Notes under the pieces: model-generated
What the model saw: only the letters and a program-made list of their open reading frames with translations
What the model was told of the DNA's origin: nothing
Database searches by the model: none
Position numbers and translations under genes: made by a program
In this document: positions 9,028 to 16,713 of the stretch, piece after piece
Numbering within the stretch: position 1 is the first letter of the stretch
How the letters are laid out: every line of letters starts with the position of its first letter
Origin: Cohnella sp. SGD-V74
Lineage (GTDB): Bacteria > Bacillota > Bacilli > Paenibacillales > Paenibacillaceae
Length of the DNA: 64,000 nucleotides
Assembly (NCBI RefSeq): GCF_003001675.1
Contig: NZ_PVYW01000001.1
Location: forward strand, 186,001-250,000
Direction: 5' to 3'

Positions 9028-10320
9028 TCAGCCTTCCGCCTCTCTCTCCCATTCCTCCATCCAGCCTTCCACATTTAATTCGCCGCCGGAGAACCGGCTC
9101 CACATTTCGCCGAGCTGTTCTAGAATCGTAGGCGTTTCCGGACCGTACAGAAGCGGAGCCTGGTTCGGAAACGATTGCCCCGCCCGTCCCGGAAGCAGAT
9201 CGGACAATCTTCTGTCGGCATCGTAGAGCGACCGGAACACCGGAAGCTTGTCCTGCTCTTCCATGTGCAGCAACTGCGCCTGCTCTCCCGTCATGTCCGC
9301 GATCCAGACGCTTGCCGCCTCTTCGGCCTCCGTCCGCGCCGAGATGACGAAGCTGCTTCCGCGCGGCCATATGTAAGGCAGCCTCCAGGAACGAAGGTCG
9401 ATCTCCGTGCGGAATTCCCCCTTCTCCGCGACGAATTCCTTCGCCTTCGAGTACGGCATGACGGCTGCCAGCGCGTTCCCTTCGCCGAGCGCCCGTATCG
9501 TCTCCCCCGTATCGCGCCCGAAGCGGACGTTCGCTCTTCTTTCTTCAAGCAGCGCCAGCGCTTGTCCTCGCGCGGTTCCCGCCCACGCTTGGCTCCCTTG
9601 CTCCCACAGCTCGTCGCTTCGCTCCTGCGCATAGCTTTCCAGCCACGCCAGAAGCGCCAGCGGGTCCTCTCCGTCGATTGCCAGCCAATACGCTTCGCTT
9701 CCCTGCTCCGCGCCCGAGCTCGCTTCCGCCGCCGCCAGCCACTCTTCCTCCGTCAGAAGGAGGTCCGCTTCCTCTCCGAACCATGCCTGCAGCAGATCCA
9801 AGTTCCAGACGAGCACGTACGGATCCATATCACGCGGAACGCCCCACAAATAAGCGTTCCACTTCAGCGGACCGGACAGCGCTTCGAACTGCTCTCCCAA
9901 CGCCTTGCCTACAAACGCGGCGTCCGCGGGCAGCAGATAGCCGGACGAAGCGAATTCGGCCACCCACTCGTTGCGAAGCAGCATAATATCGGCGGCCTCC
10001 TGCAATTCCGAAGCCCTCCGGTAAGTGTCGTAAGCCTGCTCGGGGGTAATTCTCCGCAATTCGACCTCGATCTCGGGATGCCTGAACATAAAATCGTCGT
10101 TCAAGTTGGACAGAGCGCGAAACTCTTGTTCCTCGAGAGCGACCTCTATCGTAAGCCGCGAGATTTCCTCCGCTTCCTCGGGTTCCTGGACGATCTGCAC
10201 TCCGCTCGCCGGAACGGAGACGGGAACCGAGGAAGGGGACGGTGCGTCCGCCCACGGCGACAACAACAAAGCCATGATGCACAGCAGCAGGAATACGAGC
10301 GCAAGCTTCCGACGCGCCAC
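9028..10320 (-). CDS. Extracellular solute-binding protein, family 1-like
   Basis: A 430-residue protein with a hydrophobic N-terminus (about 6-24) and no good lipobox, since the only nearby Cys lies within LLLCIMA. The mature part has the fold pattern of sugar-type ABC binding proteins: an NDDFMFRHPEIEVEL segment, YLWGVPRDMDPYVLVWNLDLL, and a late AEEAASVWIADM segment. No permease or ATPase gene is adjacent, so its transporter, if any, is elsewhere. The N-terminus may stay as a membrane anchor. The ligand cannot be predicted. Confidence 0.75.
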   Translation of the reverse strand: MARRKLALVFLLLCIMALLLSPWADAPSPSSVPVSVPASGVQIVQEPEEAEEISRLTIEVALEEQEFRALSNLNDDFMFRHPEIEVELRRITPEQAYDTYRRASELQEAADIMLLRNEWVAEFASSGYLLPADAAFVGKALGEQFEALSGPLKWNAYLWGVPRDMDPYVLVWNLDLLQAWFGEEADLLLTEEEWLAAAEASSGAEQGSEAYWLAIDGEDPLALLAWLESYAQERSDELWEQGSQAWAGTARGQALALLEERRANVRFGRDTGETIRALGEGNALAAVMPYSKAKEFVAEKGEFRTEIDLRSWRLPYIWPRGSSFVISARTEAEEAASVWIADMTGEQAQLLHMEEQDKLPVFRSLYDADRRLSDLLPGRAGQSFPNQAPLLYGPETPTILEQLGEMWSRFSGGELNVEGWMEEWEREAEG

Positions 10321-10419
10321 AACCTCACCTTATTTCGTCGTATCGTTAAACACGCTACTTTTATGATAACAGGACTGCTCCAACCTGTCTCCCCTTTTCC
10401 GAAAGCGCTTTAAGAGGAA

Positions 10420-10586
10420 GTTCAAAAAGTTCGATTTTGATCACGAAGCATCTCGGGAAGCGGATTCGGCGTCGAATCTTGCATTCAGCCGGTTCTTCCG
10501 GTGCTCACGTAGCTTCCACTACGCTCCGCTCCTCATCTCCGGTCTTCATCCAACATTCTCGGTGCTGAAAACCGAACTTTTTGAAC
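10420..10586. repeat. Full copy of the 168-bp dispersed repeat, inverted relative to the 0.5-kb array
   Basis: Begins GTTCAAAAAGTTCGATTTTGATCACGAAG and ends GGTGCTGAAAACCGAACTTTTTGAAC-like, that is, the reverse orientation of the copies at 282-633. The flank (AAGAGGAA) matches the conserved AGAGGTA found beside other copies. Confidence 0.85.
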
Positions 10587-10602
10587 CTTCATTTGCACGG
10601 TA

Positions 10603-10675
10603 GTTCAAAAAGTCCGATTTTGATCACGAAGCGGATTCGAGGAGCTACTCGACATCGAATCTTGGATTCAGCCGA
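10603..10675. repeat. Truncated copy of the dispersed repeat
   Basis: Follows the full copy after a 16-bp spacer resembling that in the first array. It carries the GTTCAAAAAGTCCGATTTTGATC end and the GACATCGAATCTTG part, then stops at the ylaK terminator. Confidence 0.75.
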
Positions 10676-10677
10676 AA

Positions 10678-10703
10678 AGGCCGCCCCGCGCCGGGAGCGG
10701 CCT
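10678..10703 (-). terminator. Intrinsic terminator of ylaK
   Basis: Stem AGGCCGC/GCGGCCT, followed on the minus strand by a short TTTT. It lies ten bases after the ylaK stop. Confidence 0.75.
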
Positions 10704-10712
10704 GCTTCGAAC

Positions 10713-12044
10713 TCACAGCTTCTCGGTAGCCAGTTGGGCGAGACGGGAGCGTTCTCCTTTCTCCAACGTGACGTGGCCGCTGATTCCTTCCTCCTTGAAC
10801 CGTTCCACGAGATACGTCAGTCCGTTGCTCTGCGAATCCAGATAAGGATGGTCGATCTGCTCCGGATCGCCGAGCAGCACGATTTTGCTGTTCTCGCCGA
10901 CGCGGGATACGATCGTTTTCACTTCGTGCTTGCTCAGGTTCTGCGCCTCGTCTATGATGATGAACTGCCCGGGTATCGACCGCCCGCGGATGTACGTGAG
11001 CGCTTCGACCTGGATGCTGCCCATGCCCATCAAAATTTTATCGAGATCCCCGGCCTTCTTCGTGTCGAACAAATACTCCAGATTGTCGTAGATCGGCTGC
11101 ATCCAAGGGCGCAGCTTCTCCTCCTTCTCTCCCGGCAGATATCCGATGTCCTTGCCCATCGGCACGACCGGACGAGCGATCAGCAGCTTCTTGAATCGAT
11201 GCTCGTCTTCGACCTTCATCAGTCCGGCTGCGAGAGTGAGCAGCGTCTTGCCCGTACCGGCCCGACCTGTCAGCGTAACGAGCGGAATGTCGTCGCTGAG
11301 CAGCAGCTCCAGCGCCATCCGCTGCTGGGCGTTGCGCGCCGTAATTCCCCATACCGGTTCGTTGCTCATGTGGAGCGGTTCCAGCCGCAAGCCGTCCGAA
11401 GTCACTTTAAGCAGCGCGGACTTGGACGTTCCAAGCTCATCCCGCAAAATGACGAATTCGTTCGGATGCAGCGTCGTCTTGAGCCCCAACGGCTTGATGC
11501 TTAGAGACCGCGTCGAATAAAATTCGTCGATGACCGACGGATGCACCTGGATCGTAAGATGCCCTGTGTACTGGTCCGTGTCCATGGCGATCCGGTCGGA
11601 CAAGTAGTCCTGCGCCACGATTCCGAGCACGTCCGCCTTCACTCGCACGAGCACGTCCTTGCTGACGAGAACGACGGGGCGCGGATCGTCCGTCTCCTGC
11701 TCCTCCATATGATAATTCAGCGCCACCGCGAGGATCCGGTTATCGTTCGTCATCTCCCCGAACAATTCCTGGACCTTCACGAATCGGCGATGATTCATTT
11801 CCACTTTAAGCAACCCTCCGCCCGGCAGCGGCACGCCGGCGTGCAACGGTCCTTCCGTCCTCATGGCGTCAAGCTCCCGGGAGATGTTCCGGGCGTTGCG
11901 CCCGATCTCGTCGGCGAGCCTCTTCTTGGAGTCGATTTCTTCCAGGACGACGGAGGGAATAATGACTTCGTTGTCGTCGAAAGCGTACAGCGAGAGCGGG
12001 TCATGCAGAAGCACGTTCGTATCCAGCACATAAATTTTTCTCAT
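10713..12044 (-). CDS. ylaK: PIN-domain PhoH family ATPase (YlaK)
   Basis: A 443-residue protein with two parts. The N-terminal PIN nuclease domain starts VLDTNVLLHDP (Asp8) and has VVLEEIDSKK. The C-terminal PhoH-type ATPase has Walker A GRAGTGKT (260-267) and Walker B-like IIDEAQN. Such PhoH2-type proteins have been linked to RNA unwinding and cleavage. A second, PIN-less PhoH is at 49088-50053. The divergent neighbour ylaJ keeps the B. subtilis association. Confidence 0.93.
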   Translation of the reverse strand: MRKIYVLDTNVLLHDPLSLYAFDDNEVIIPSVVLEEIDSKKRLADEIGRNARNISRELDAMRTEGPLHAGVPLPGGGLLKVEMNHRRFVKVQELFGEMTNDNRILAVALNYHMEEQETDDPRPVVLVSKDVLVRVKADVLGIVAQDYLSDRIAMDTDQYTGHLTIQVHPSVIDEFYSTRSLSIKPLGLKTTLHPNEFVILRDELGTSKSALLKVTSDGLRLEPLHMSNEPVWGITARNAQQRMALELLLSDDIPLVTLTGRAGTGKTLLTLAAGLMKVEDEHRFKKLLIARPVVPMGKDIGYLPGEKEEKLRPWMQPIYDNLEYLFDTKKAGDLDKILMGMGSIQVEALTYIRGRSIPGQFIIIDEAQNLSKHEVKTIVSRVGENSKIVLLGDPEQIDHPYLDSQSNGLTYLVERFKEEGISGHVTLEKGERSRLAQLATEKL

Positions 12045-12222
12045 GGGCGTTCCCTCCCGATTCGAGCATATTGGGGTTTCCTATCCAATAGATACCGTTT
12101 ATTTCTCCACAGCTTCTTTACATAGCCATCGAACGACAGGGAACAATACGACGAGCAAGCATTTCCTGCGATCGGCTTCGCGGCCGATCCGGGCATCCCT
12201 CCAACCAGGGTGGTGTACAACG

Positions 12223-12774
12223 ATGAAAACGGACAAAAAGATCGCTTGGACGGCTGCGGCGCTGCTTGCGGTTTTGCTCGTCCTCGGCTCCGCAGGCTGC
12301 GGGAACAGGCAGGCGAATCCGGAAGGAACGCCCCGCGCTCAAGCTTTGAACGACACGGCGAACGAATTGCAGCGCAATCCGAAGGAGGTATCCGCCCATC
12401 TCGAGGCGCTCGCCCGCGGCGTCGAAGGCGTACAGGATGCCAACTGCGTCGTCTTCGGCAAATACGCGATCGTCGGAATCGACGTAGACGAGAAAATGGA
12501 GCGCTCGCAGGTCGGGACGATCAAATACGCGGTGGCCGAAGCGTTCCGCAAAGATCCTTACGGCATCGACGCGCTCGTGACGGCGGACATCGACATGGGG
12601 CAGCGGATAAGGGAAATCCGCGCGGACATCCGCAACGGCCGGCCGATCTCCGGATTTACGGACGAGCTTGCCGATATCGTCGGACGGCTCATCCCGCAAA
12701 TCCCGCGCAACATCATTCCTCCGAGAGAGCCGGAAAATCTCGGGACTCACCCGGCCGAACGGCCTCAGAAATGA
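12223..12774 (+). CDS. ylaJ: YhcN/YlaJ family sporulation lipoprotein
   Basis: A 183-residue lipoprotein: Lys-rich start, hydrophobic stretch and lipobox LGSAGC (Cys27 or close). The remainder fits the Spore_YhcN_YlaJ family (VFGKYAIVGIDVDEKMER, then a KYAVAEAFRKDPYG segment). Family members sit in the spore envelope and influence germination or outgrowth. I chose the ATG at 12223 because AGGGTGG lies upstream and it gives a proper signal peptide; an in-frame ATG at 12043 would not. Confidence 0.88.
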   Translation: MKTDKKIAWTAAALLAVLLVLGSAGCGNRQANPEGTPRAQALNDTANELQRNPKEVSAHLEALARGVEGVQDANCVVFGKYAIVGIDVDEKMERSQVGTIKYAVAEAFRKDPYGIDALVTADIDMGQRIREIRADIRNGRPISGFTDELADIVGRLIPQIPRNIIPPREPENLGTHPAERPQK

Positions 12775-12777
12775 CAA

Positions 12778-12803
12778 AAAGCCCAGTGAAAATTCACTGG
12801 GCT
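12778..12803. terminator. Bidirectional terminator between ylaJ and the small RNA
   Basis: A perfect stem AAAGCCCAGTGAA/TTCACTGGGCTTT. On the plus strand it closes ylaJ with a T run of three. On the minus strand the run is five, better suited to the small RNA. Confidence 0.9.
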
Positions 12804-12923
12804 TTCGTCATGGCTGCAGACGCACGGCTGACCGTGCGCTCGCAAGCGCCTTGTTGAACGATCCGATCGGTTAAGGAAGTAGGTCTCGCGTAGATCACCC
12901 GCAGCCCCCCTAACGGTTGTGCT
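12778..12923 (-). ncRNA. Candidate structured small RNA downstream of nirD
   Basis: On the minus strand a strong promoter is followed after about 146 bases by an intrinsic terminator, with no ribosome binding site or worthwhile reading frame between. The transcript has clear hairpins: GCGC-TTGC-GAGCGC type, GCACGG-TCA-GCCGTGC, CGATCGGATCG, and a long-range GGCTGC/GCAGCC pair. I could not match it to a known family by eye. 6S RNA was considered, but the length including the terminator is short and I cannot verify the consensus. Confidence 0.6.
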
Positions 12924-12929
12924 GGTCTC

Positions 12930-12958
12930 ATTATATCATATCCCCGGCCGGTTTCCAA
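12930..12958 (-). promoter_or_regulatory. Promoter of the candidate small RNA
   Basis: TTGGAA and a perfect TATAAT with a 17-base spacer on the minus strand, 36 bases past the nirD stop. Confidence 0.75.
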
Positions 12959-12993
12959 CGGACTTTCGTCGAGACGAGCCGCCTGCCGCCGAG

Positions 12994-13305
12994 CTAGAAC
13001 TTAACATAGACAGCGCCGCTCGACCGGTCCACCTCCACCTCGTACGTATCGACGCAGCCTTCGTCGGGCTCCTGCACCTTCCCGCTTCGCAGATCGACTT
13101 TCCAATCGTGAAGCGGGCAGTGTACGACTTTGCCGCATACCATTCCTTCGGACAGCGTCCCGCCTTTATGCGGGCATCTATTCTCCACCGCGAGCACTTC
13201 TCCGTCCGACAGACGGAACAGCGCGATGTCTTTATCCTGAATTCGCAGGGTACGCGACCCTTTGACGTCAATATCGTCGATGCTGCCTACGAGAAGCTTG
13301 GTCAT
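12994..13305 (-). CDS. nirD: Nitrite reductase (NAD(P)H) small subunit
   Basis: A 103-residue Rieske-type ferredoxin. It partners NirB in reducing nitrite to ammonium in the cytoplasm. The [2Fe-2S] ligands are in CPHKG (Cys44, His46) and CPLHDW (Cys63, His66). It follows nirB by 33 bases, with a purine-rich site before the ATG, so the two form an operon. Confidence 0.95.
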   Translation of the reverse strand: MTKLLVGSIDDIDVKGSRTLRIQDKDIALFRLSDGEVLAVENRCPHKGGTLSEGMVCGKVVHCPLHDWKVDLRSGKVQEPDEGCVDTYEVEVDRSSGAVYVKF

Positions 13306-13338
13306 GTCCCATTCACCTGCCTTTTATTAATGAAAGGA

Positions 13339-15768
13339 TTATACCGTTTGCGTTTCCGCCAGCGGTTCGAAGTTTTTGCGCAGAGAACCGTCCTCGACGA
13401 TCTGCTTCCACGGGTCTGTCGTCAGATCGAGGGTTTTGCGGATTCGGGCGTACAGTTCCGCGCGCTCTTCCGGCTCGGCGAGGGCGTTCTTCACCGCTTC
13501 CAGGCCTACGCGCTCGACCCAGTTCGACGTCCTCTCGTTCCACTGCGCGTTCTCCCTGTAATATTGCAGGAACGCTCCCGCCCATTCGACGACTTCGTCC
13601 TCCGTCTTGACGACGCACAGCAGATCCGTGGCGCGGACGTGAACGCCGCCGTTGCCGCCGACGTGAAGCTCCCACCCGCCGTCTATCGCCACCACGCCGA
13701 AATCTTTGATCGTCGCCTCGGCGCAATTTCTCGGACAGCCCGACACCGCCAGCTTGACTTTGGCAGGCGTATTCAGCCGCTCGAACTCCTTCTCCAGTCG
13801 AATGCCCATCGCGATGGAATCCTGCGTGCCGAAACGGCAGAACGTCGAGCCTACGCACGTCTTGACCGTGCGCAGCGTCTTCCCGTACGCGTGGCCGGAC
13901 GGCATACCGAGCTCCTCCCACATTTTCGGCAAATCCTCTTTCTTGACCCCGAGCAGGTCCAGCCGCTGGCCGCCGGTGAACTTCACCATCGGTACGTCGA
14001 ACTTCTCCGCGACTTCCGCGATTTTCTTCAGCTCCGTCGGAGAAGTCACCCCGCCGTAAATTCGCGGAACGACCGAGAACGTGCCGTCCTTCTGAATGTT
14101 GGCATGGTATCTTTCGTTCGTGATTCTCGACTCTTTCTCGTCCTTGTATTCCTCCGGCCACAGCATGCCCAAGTAGTAGTTGAGCGAAGGGCGGCATTTC
14201 GAGCAGCCTTCGTGATTGCTCCATTCCAGCACGTTCATAACTTCCTTGACGTTCATCAGCCTCATCCGCTTGATCTCCGCAACGATCTCGTCCCGATCGA
14301 GCGTCGTGCAGCCGCAGATGCCTTCCTTGGCTTTGACGACGTTATCTCCGGCATAGATGGAGAGCAGACCTTCGACGAGCGGCTTGCAGCCGCCGCAGGA
14401 AGCCGAAGCCTTCGTGCAGGCTTTGATGTCTCCCAGACTCGCGCAGCCCTTGTTCAGAATGGCATCCGCGATCGCGCCCTTGGATACCCCGTTGCAACCG
14501 CAAATAATTTCGTCGTCCGGCAGCTGCTTCAGCCGCTCCGCCGGATCGGCGCCTTTCTGCCCCGGCGCGATGCCGAGCAGCAGTTCCTTCTCGCGGCCTT
14601 TGATCGATTCGCCGCTCTTCATGACGGAGAACAGCTTCGCCCCGTCGCCGGTATCCCCGAACAGCACCGCTCCGACCAGCTTGTCGTCCCGCAGCACGAT
14701 TTTCTTGTACACGCCGTCGATCTCGTCCTGGTAGCGAAGCGCCCGCGATCCCGGAGGCTCGTCGTACTGCCCCGCCGAGAATACGTCCACGCCGGACACC
14801 TTCAGCTTCGTAGAGGTGACGGAGCCGGTATAGCCGGCCGTCTCGACTCCGGCAAGCCGCTTGGCGAGCACCGCCCCCTGCTCGTACAGCGGAGCCACCA
14901 GACCGTAGGCGATTCCCCGGTGCTCGGCGCACTCGCCTACCGAATAAATATCCGCCTCGCTCGTCTCCATCCAGTCGTTCACGACGATGCCGCGATTGAC
15001 TTCGATTCCGGCGGATCTCGCCAATTCGACGTTCGGCCTGATCCCGACCGCCATGACGATCAGATCGGCTTCCACCTCGGTGCCGTCCGTGAACGCCAGA
15101 CCGGTAACCCGTTTCCTGCCCAGAATGGCGCTGGAGTTTTTACGCAGCAGAAACTTCATTCCTTGTTGTTCGAGCTCGTTCTGCAGCATAAGCGCAGCCG
15201 TCTGGTCCAGCTGTCTCTCCATCAGAAAGCTGTTGATATGAACGACCGAGACGTCCATCCCGAGATGGAGCAGCCCTCGCGCCGCCTCCAGACCAAGCAG
15301 CCCTCCGCCGATGACGACTGCTTTTTTGTATTTTTTCGACGTTTCCATCATGATTTCGCAGTCTTTAATGTCCCGGAAGGCAATGACCCCTTGCTTATCC
15401 GCGCCCGGCAAAGGCAGCATAAACGGATTGGAACCGGTCGCCAGAATGAGCGAATCGTAATGCAGCGTCACGTCTTTATCCGTAACGATCTTCTTCGCCT
15501 TCGCGTCAATATTCGTTACACGGTGACCCGTAAGCAAGCGAATCCCATTTTCCTTGTACCAATCCCAGTCGTTGATGACGATCTCGCTCAGGCTTGCGCC
15601 GCCGGCGAGAACGGACGACAGCATGATCCGGTTGTAGTTGGGATGCGGCTCGGCTCCGATGATGGTCACCTCATAAAGGTGGGGAGCCAGCTTCAACACA
15701 TGTTCGATCGTTCTCACGCCGGCCATCCCGTTGCCGACGAGCACCAGCTTTTTCTTCGTTTTGTCCAT
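13339..15768 (-). CDS. nirB: Nitrite reductase (NAD(P)H) large subunit
   Basis: An 809-residue sirohaem enzyme that reduces nitrite to ammonium with NAD(P)H. In order: FAD-binding GNGMAG (12-17), second nucleotide site VIGGGLLG (about 152-159), BFD-like [2Fe-2S] domain with CGCNG (423-427) and later CGGC, then the sulfite/nitrite reductase part with the cluster and sirohaem ligands in CVGSTFC (Cys638, Cys644) and CPRNC (Cys678, Cys682). I chose the ATG at 15768 because GAGGAGAGAG precedes it. The frame is open to 15825 but without a site. The leader carries a probable ANTAR-controlled terminator. Confidence 0.96.
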   Translation of the reverse strand: MDKTKKKLVLVGNGMAGVRTIEHVLKLAPHLYEVTIIGAEPHPNYNRIMLSSVLAGGASLSEIVINDWDWYKENGIRLLTGHRVTNIDAKAKKIVTDKDVTLHYDSLILATGSNPFMLPLPGADKQGVIAFRDIKDCEIMMETSKKYKKAVVIGGGLLGLEAARGLLHLGMDVSVVHINSFLMERQLDQTAALMLQNELEQQGMKFLLRKNSSAILGRKRVTGLAFTDGTEVEADLIVMAVGIRPNVELARSAGIEVNRGIVVNDWMETSEADIYSVGECAEHRGIAYGLVAPLYEQGAVLAKRLAGVETAGYTGSVTSTKLKVSGVDVFSAGQYDEPPGSRALRYQDEIDGVYKKIVLRDDKLVGAVLFGDTGDGAKLFSVMKSGESIKGREKELLLGIAPGQKGADPAERLKQLPDDEIICGCNGVSKGAIADAILNKGCASLGDIKACTKASASCGGCKPLVEGLLSIYAGDNVVKAKEGICGCTTLDRDEIVAEIKRMRLMNVKEVMNVLEWSNHEGCSKCRPSLNYYLGMLWPEEYKDEKESRITNERYHANIQKDGTFSVVPRIYGGVTSPTELKKIAEVAEKFDVPMVKFTGGQRLDLLGVKKEDLPKMWEELGMPSGHAYGKTLRTVKTCVGSTFCRFGTQDSIAMGIRLEKEFERLNTPAKVKLAVSGCPRNCAEATIKDFGVVAIDGGWELHVGGNGGVHVRATDLLCVVKTEDEVVEWAGAFLQYYRENAQWNERTSNWVERVGLEAVKNALAEPEERAELYARIRKTLDLTTDPWKQIVEDGSLRKNFEPLAETQTV

Positions 15769-15807
15769 CCGATCTCTCTCCTCTCTCTGCCAAACCCCGT
15801 AAATGCA

Positions 15808-15902
15808 CAAAAGCCCGCTTCGCATTCGCAGAGAACGTTGCGCGTTCCGCGAATCCGACAGCAGGCTTCATTGCCGCTTGAGAGAGTACCCCATTGTACC
15901 CC
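15808..15902 (-). promoter_or_regulatory. nirB leader: two-hexaloop ANTAR target RNA plus overlapping terminator
   Basis: Read on the minus strand. Hairpin P1 (15883-15902) has stem GTAC/GTAC extended by further pairs, and loop AATGGG. Hairpin P2 (15860-15878) has stem AGCGGC with GCC-T-GCT (one bulged T), and loop AATGAA. Both loops are six bases with A at position 1 and G at position 4, the known recognition pattern for ANTAR proteins such as NasR and EutV. The 3' arm of P2 is also the 5' arm of a long terminator (AAGCCTGCT with AGCGGGCTT, then TTTT, 15808-15868). P2 and the terminator therefore exclude one another. Confidence 0.82.
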
Positions 15903-15927
15903 TCGAGATGAAATTATCGATGGCCTA

Positions 15928-15970
15928 ACTATACTATATTTTTTCAGGATATGTCAACATACATGACATA
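15928..15970 (-). promoter_or_regulatory. nirB promoter with overlapping operator dyad
   Basis: On the minus strand TTGACA (15952-15957) and TATAGT (15928-15933) are 18 bases apart. The -35 lies inside a perfect inverted repeat, TATGTCA-N7-TGACATA (15950-15970). Related half-sites (GTCATGTGATATAA and TTATATGACATAA) occur at about 16007-16044, on the side of the divergent ANTAR gene. A DNA-binding regulator is therefore likely in addition to the antitermination switch; which one is unknown. Confidence 0.65.
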
Positions 15971-16086
15971 AAATAATTTGTGTTTGAATCATAGACAGTA
16001 AGCCTGGTCATGTGATATAAATTTACGTGAGATTATATGACATAAGCTAATATTGGGTCAGATTCACAGAAATGGGGTGGTCGATC

Positions 16087-16713
16087 ATGCGTACCTTGTT
16101 GGTTATTCACAACCGCACGCCAGCTTCCGAGAGAAGTTTATCGCCCTCGTCCAAGGCGCGCTCGCCCGAATTCGCCCTGCGCACGCACGGTTATTCCGTC
16201 TCCTCTACCTTGTCGCAAGACCAAGCGTCGCAGATGATCGCGAATGCGGATGCCGCGGTGCTGCAGCTCCCGATCGCCTCCATTAAAGAATGGAGCGCGC
16301 GCTTGCTGCAAGCGAAGCCCTTGCCGCTCCTCTGGTGGTGCGACGAAGACGCCGCGGCCGGGTCGCTGGAAGCCTGCGAAGACGATATCGCCATCGACGG
16401 GCTGTTGACGCCCTCGATGTCCGGCCCCGAGATTCATTGGGCGCTTCACATCGGGTCCAAGCAATTCGTGGAGCGGCGGCAGTGGCAGAGCGAACGGGAG
16501 CAGCTGCTCGGGCGAATAGAAGAGAGAAAGTGGATCGATATGGCGAAGAGCATCTTATGCGAGCTCAAAAACGTGACGGAATCCGAAGCCTACGATATTT
16601 TGCGGAAACAGGCGATGAACGAACGCAAGCGAATGGTCGACGTAGCCACCTCGATCGTGAAGGTGTATCAGCTTCTGCAGGAAAACAAAGAGAGAGGGGC
16701 GAAACGCCGATGA
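16087..16713 (+). CDS. ANTAR-domain transcription antiterminator
   Basis: A 208-residue protein. Its last 70 residues match the ANTAR three-helix RNA-binding domain (RIEERKWIDMAKSILCEL, then SEAYDILRKQAMNERKRMVDVA). The first 125 residues resemble a degenerate receiver or other sensor fold, and I do not see a clear phosphoacceptor Asp pattern. The ATG at 16087 is favoured by GGGGTGG just upstream; an ATG at 16072 is possible. It is divergent from nirB, whose leader has the two-hexaloop target, so it probably permits read-through into nirBD. The input signal, perhaps nitrate or nitrite, is inference. Confidence 0.85.
   Translation: MRTLLVIHNRTPASERSLSPSSKARSPEFALRTHGYSVSSTLSQDQASQMIANADAAVLQLPIASIKEWSARLLQAKPLPLLWWCDEDAAAGSLEACEDDIAIDGLLTPSMSGPEIHWALHIGSKQFVERRQWQSEREQLLGRIEERKWIDMAKSILCELKNVTESEAYDILRKQAMNERKRMVDVATSIVKVYQLLQENKERGAKRR

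Noticed and set aside
12778..12923. Naming the small RNA as 6S RNA
   Set aside because: The length including terminator is short, and I could not confirm the closing stem and central bubble by eye; a model search is needed.
12919..15966. Open frame of 1015 codons on the plus strand opposite nirB and nirD
   Set aside because: It is the antisense shadow of two clear genes in high-G+C sequence, has no ribosome binding site and a composition rich in Arg and Gln typical of shadows.
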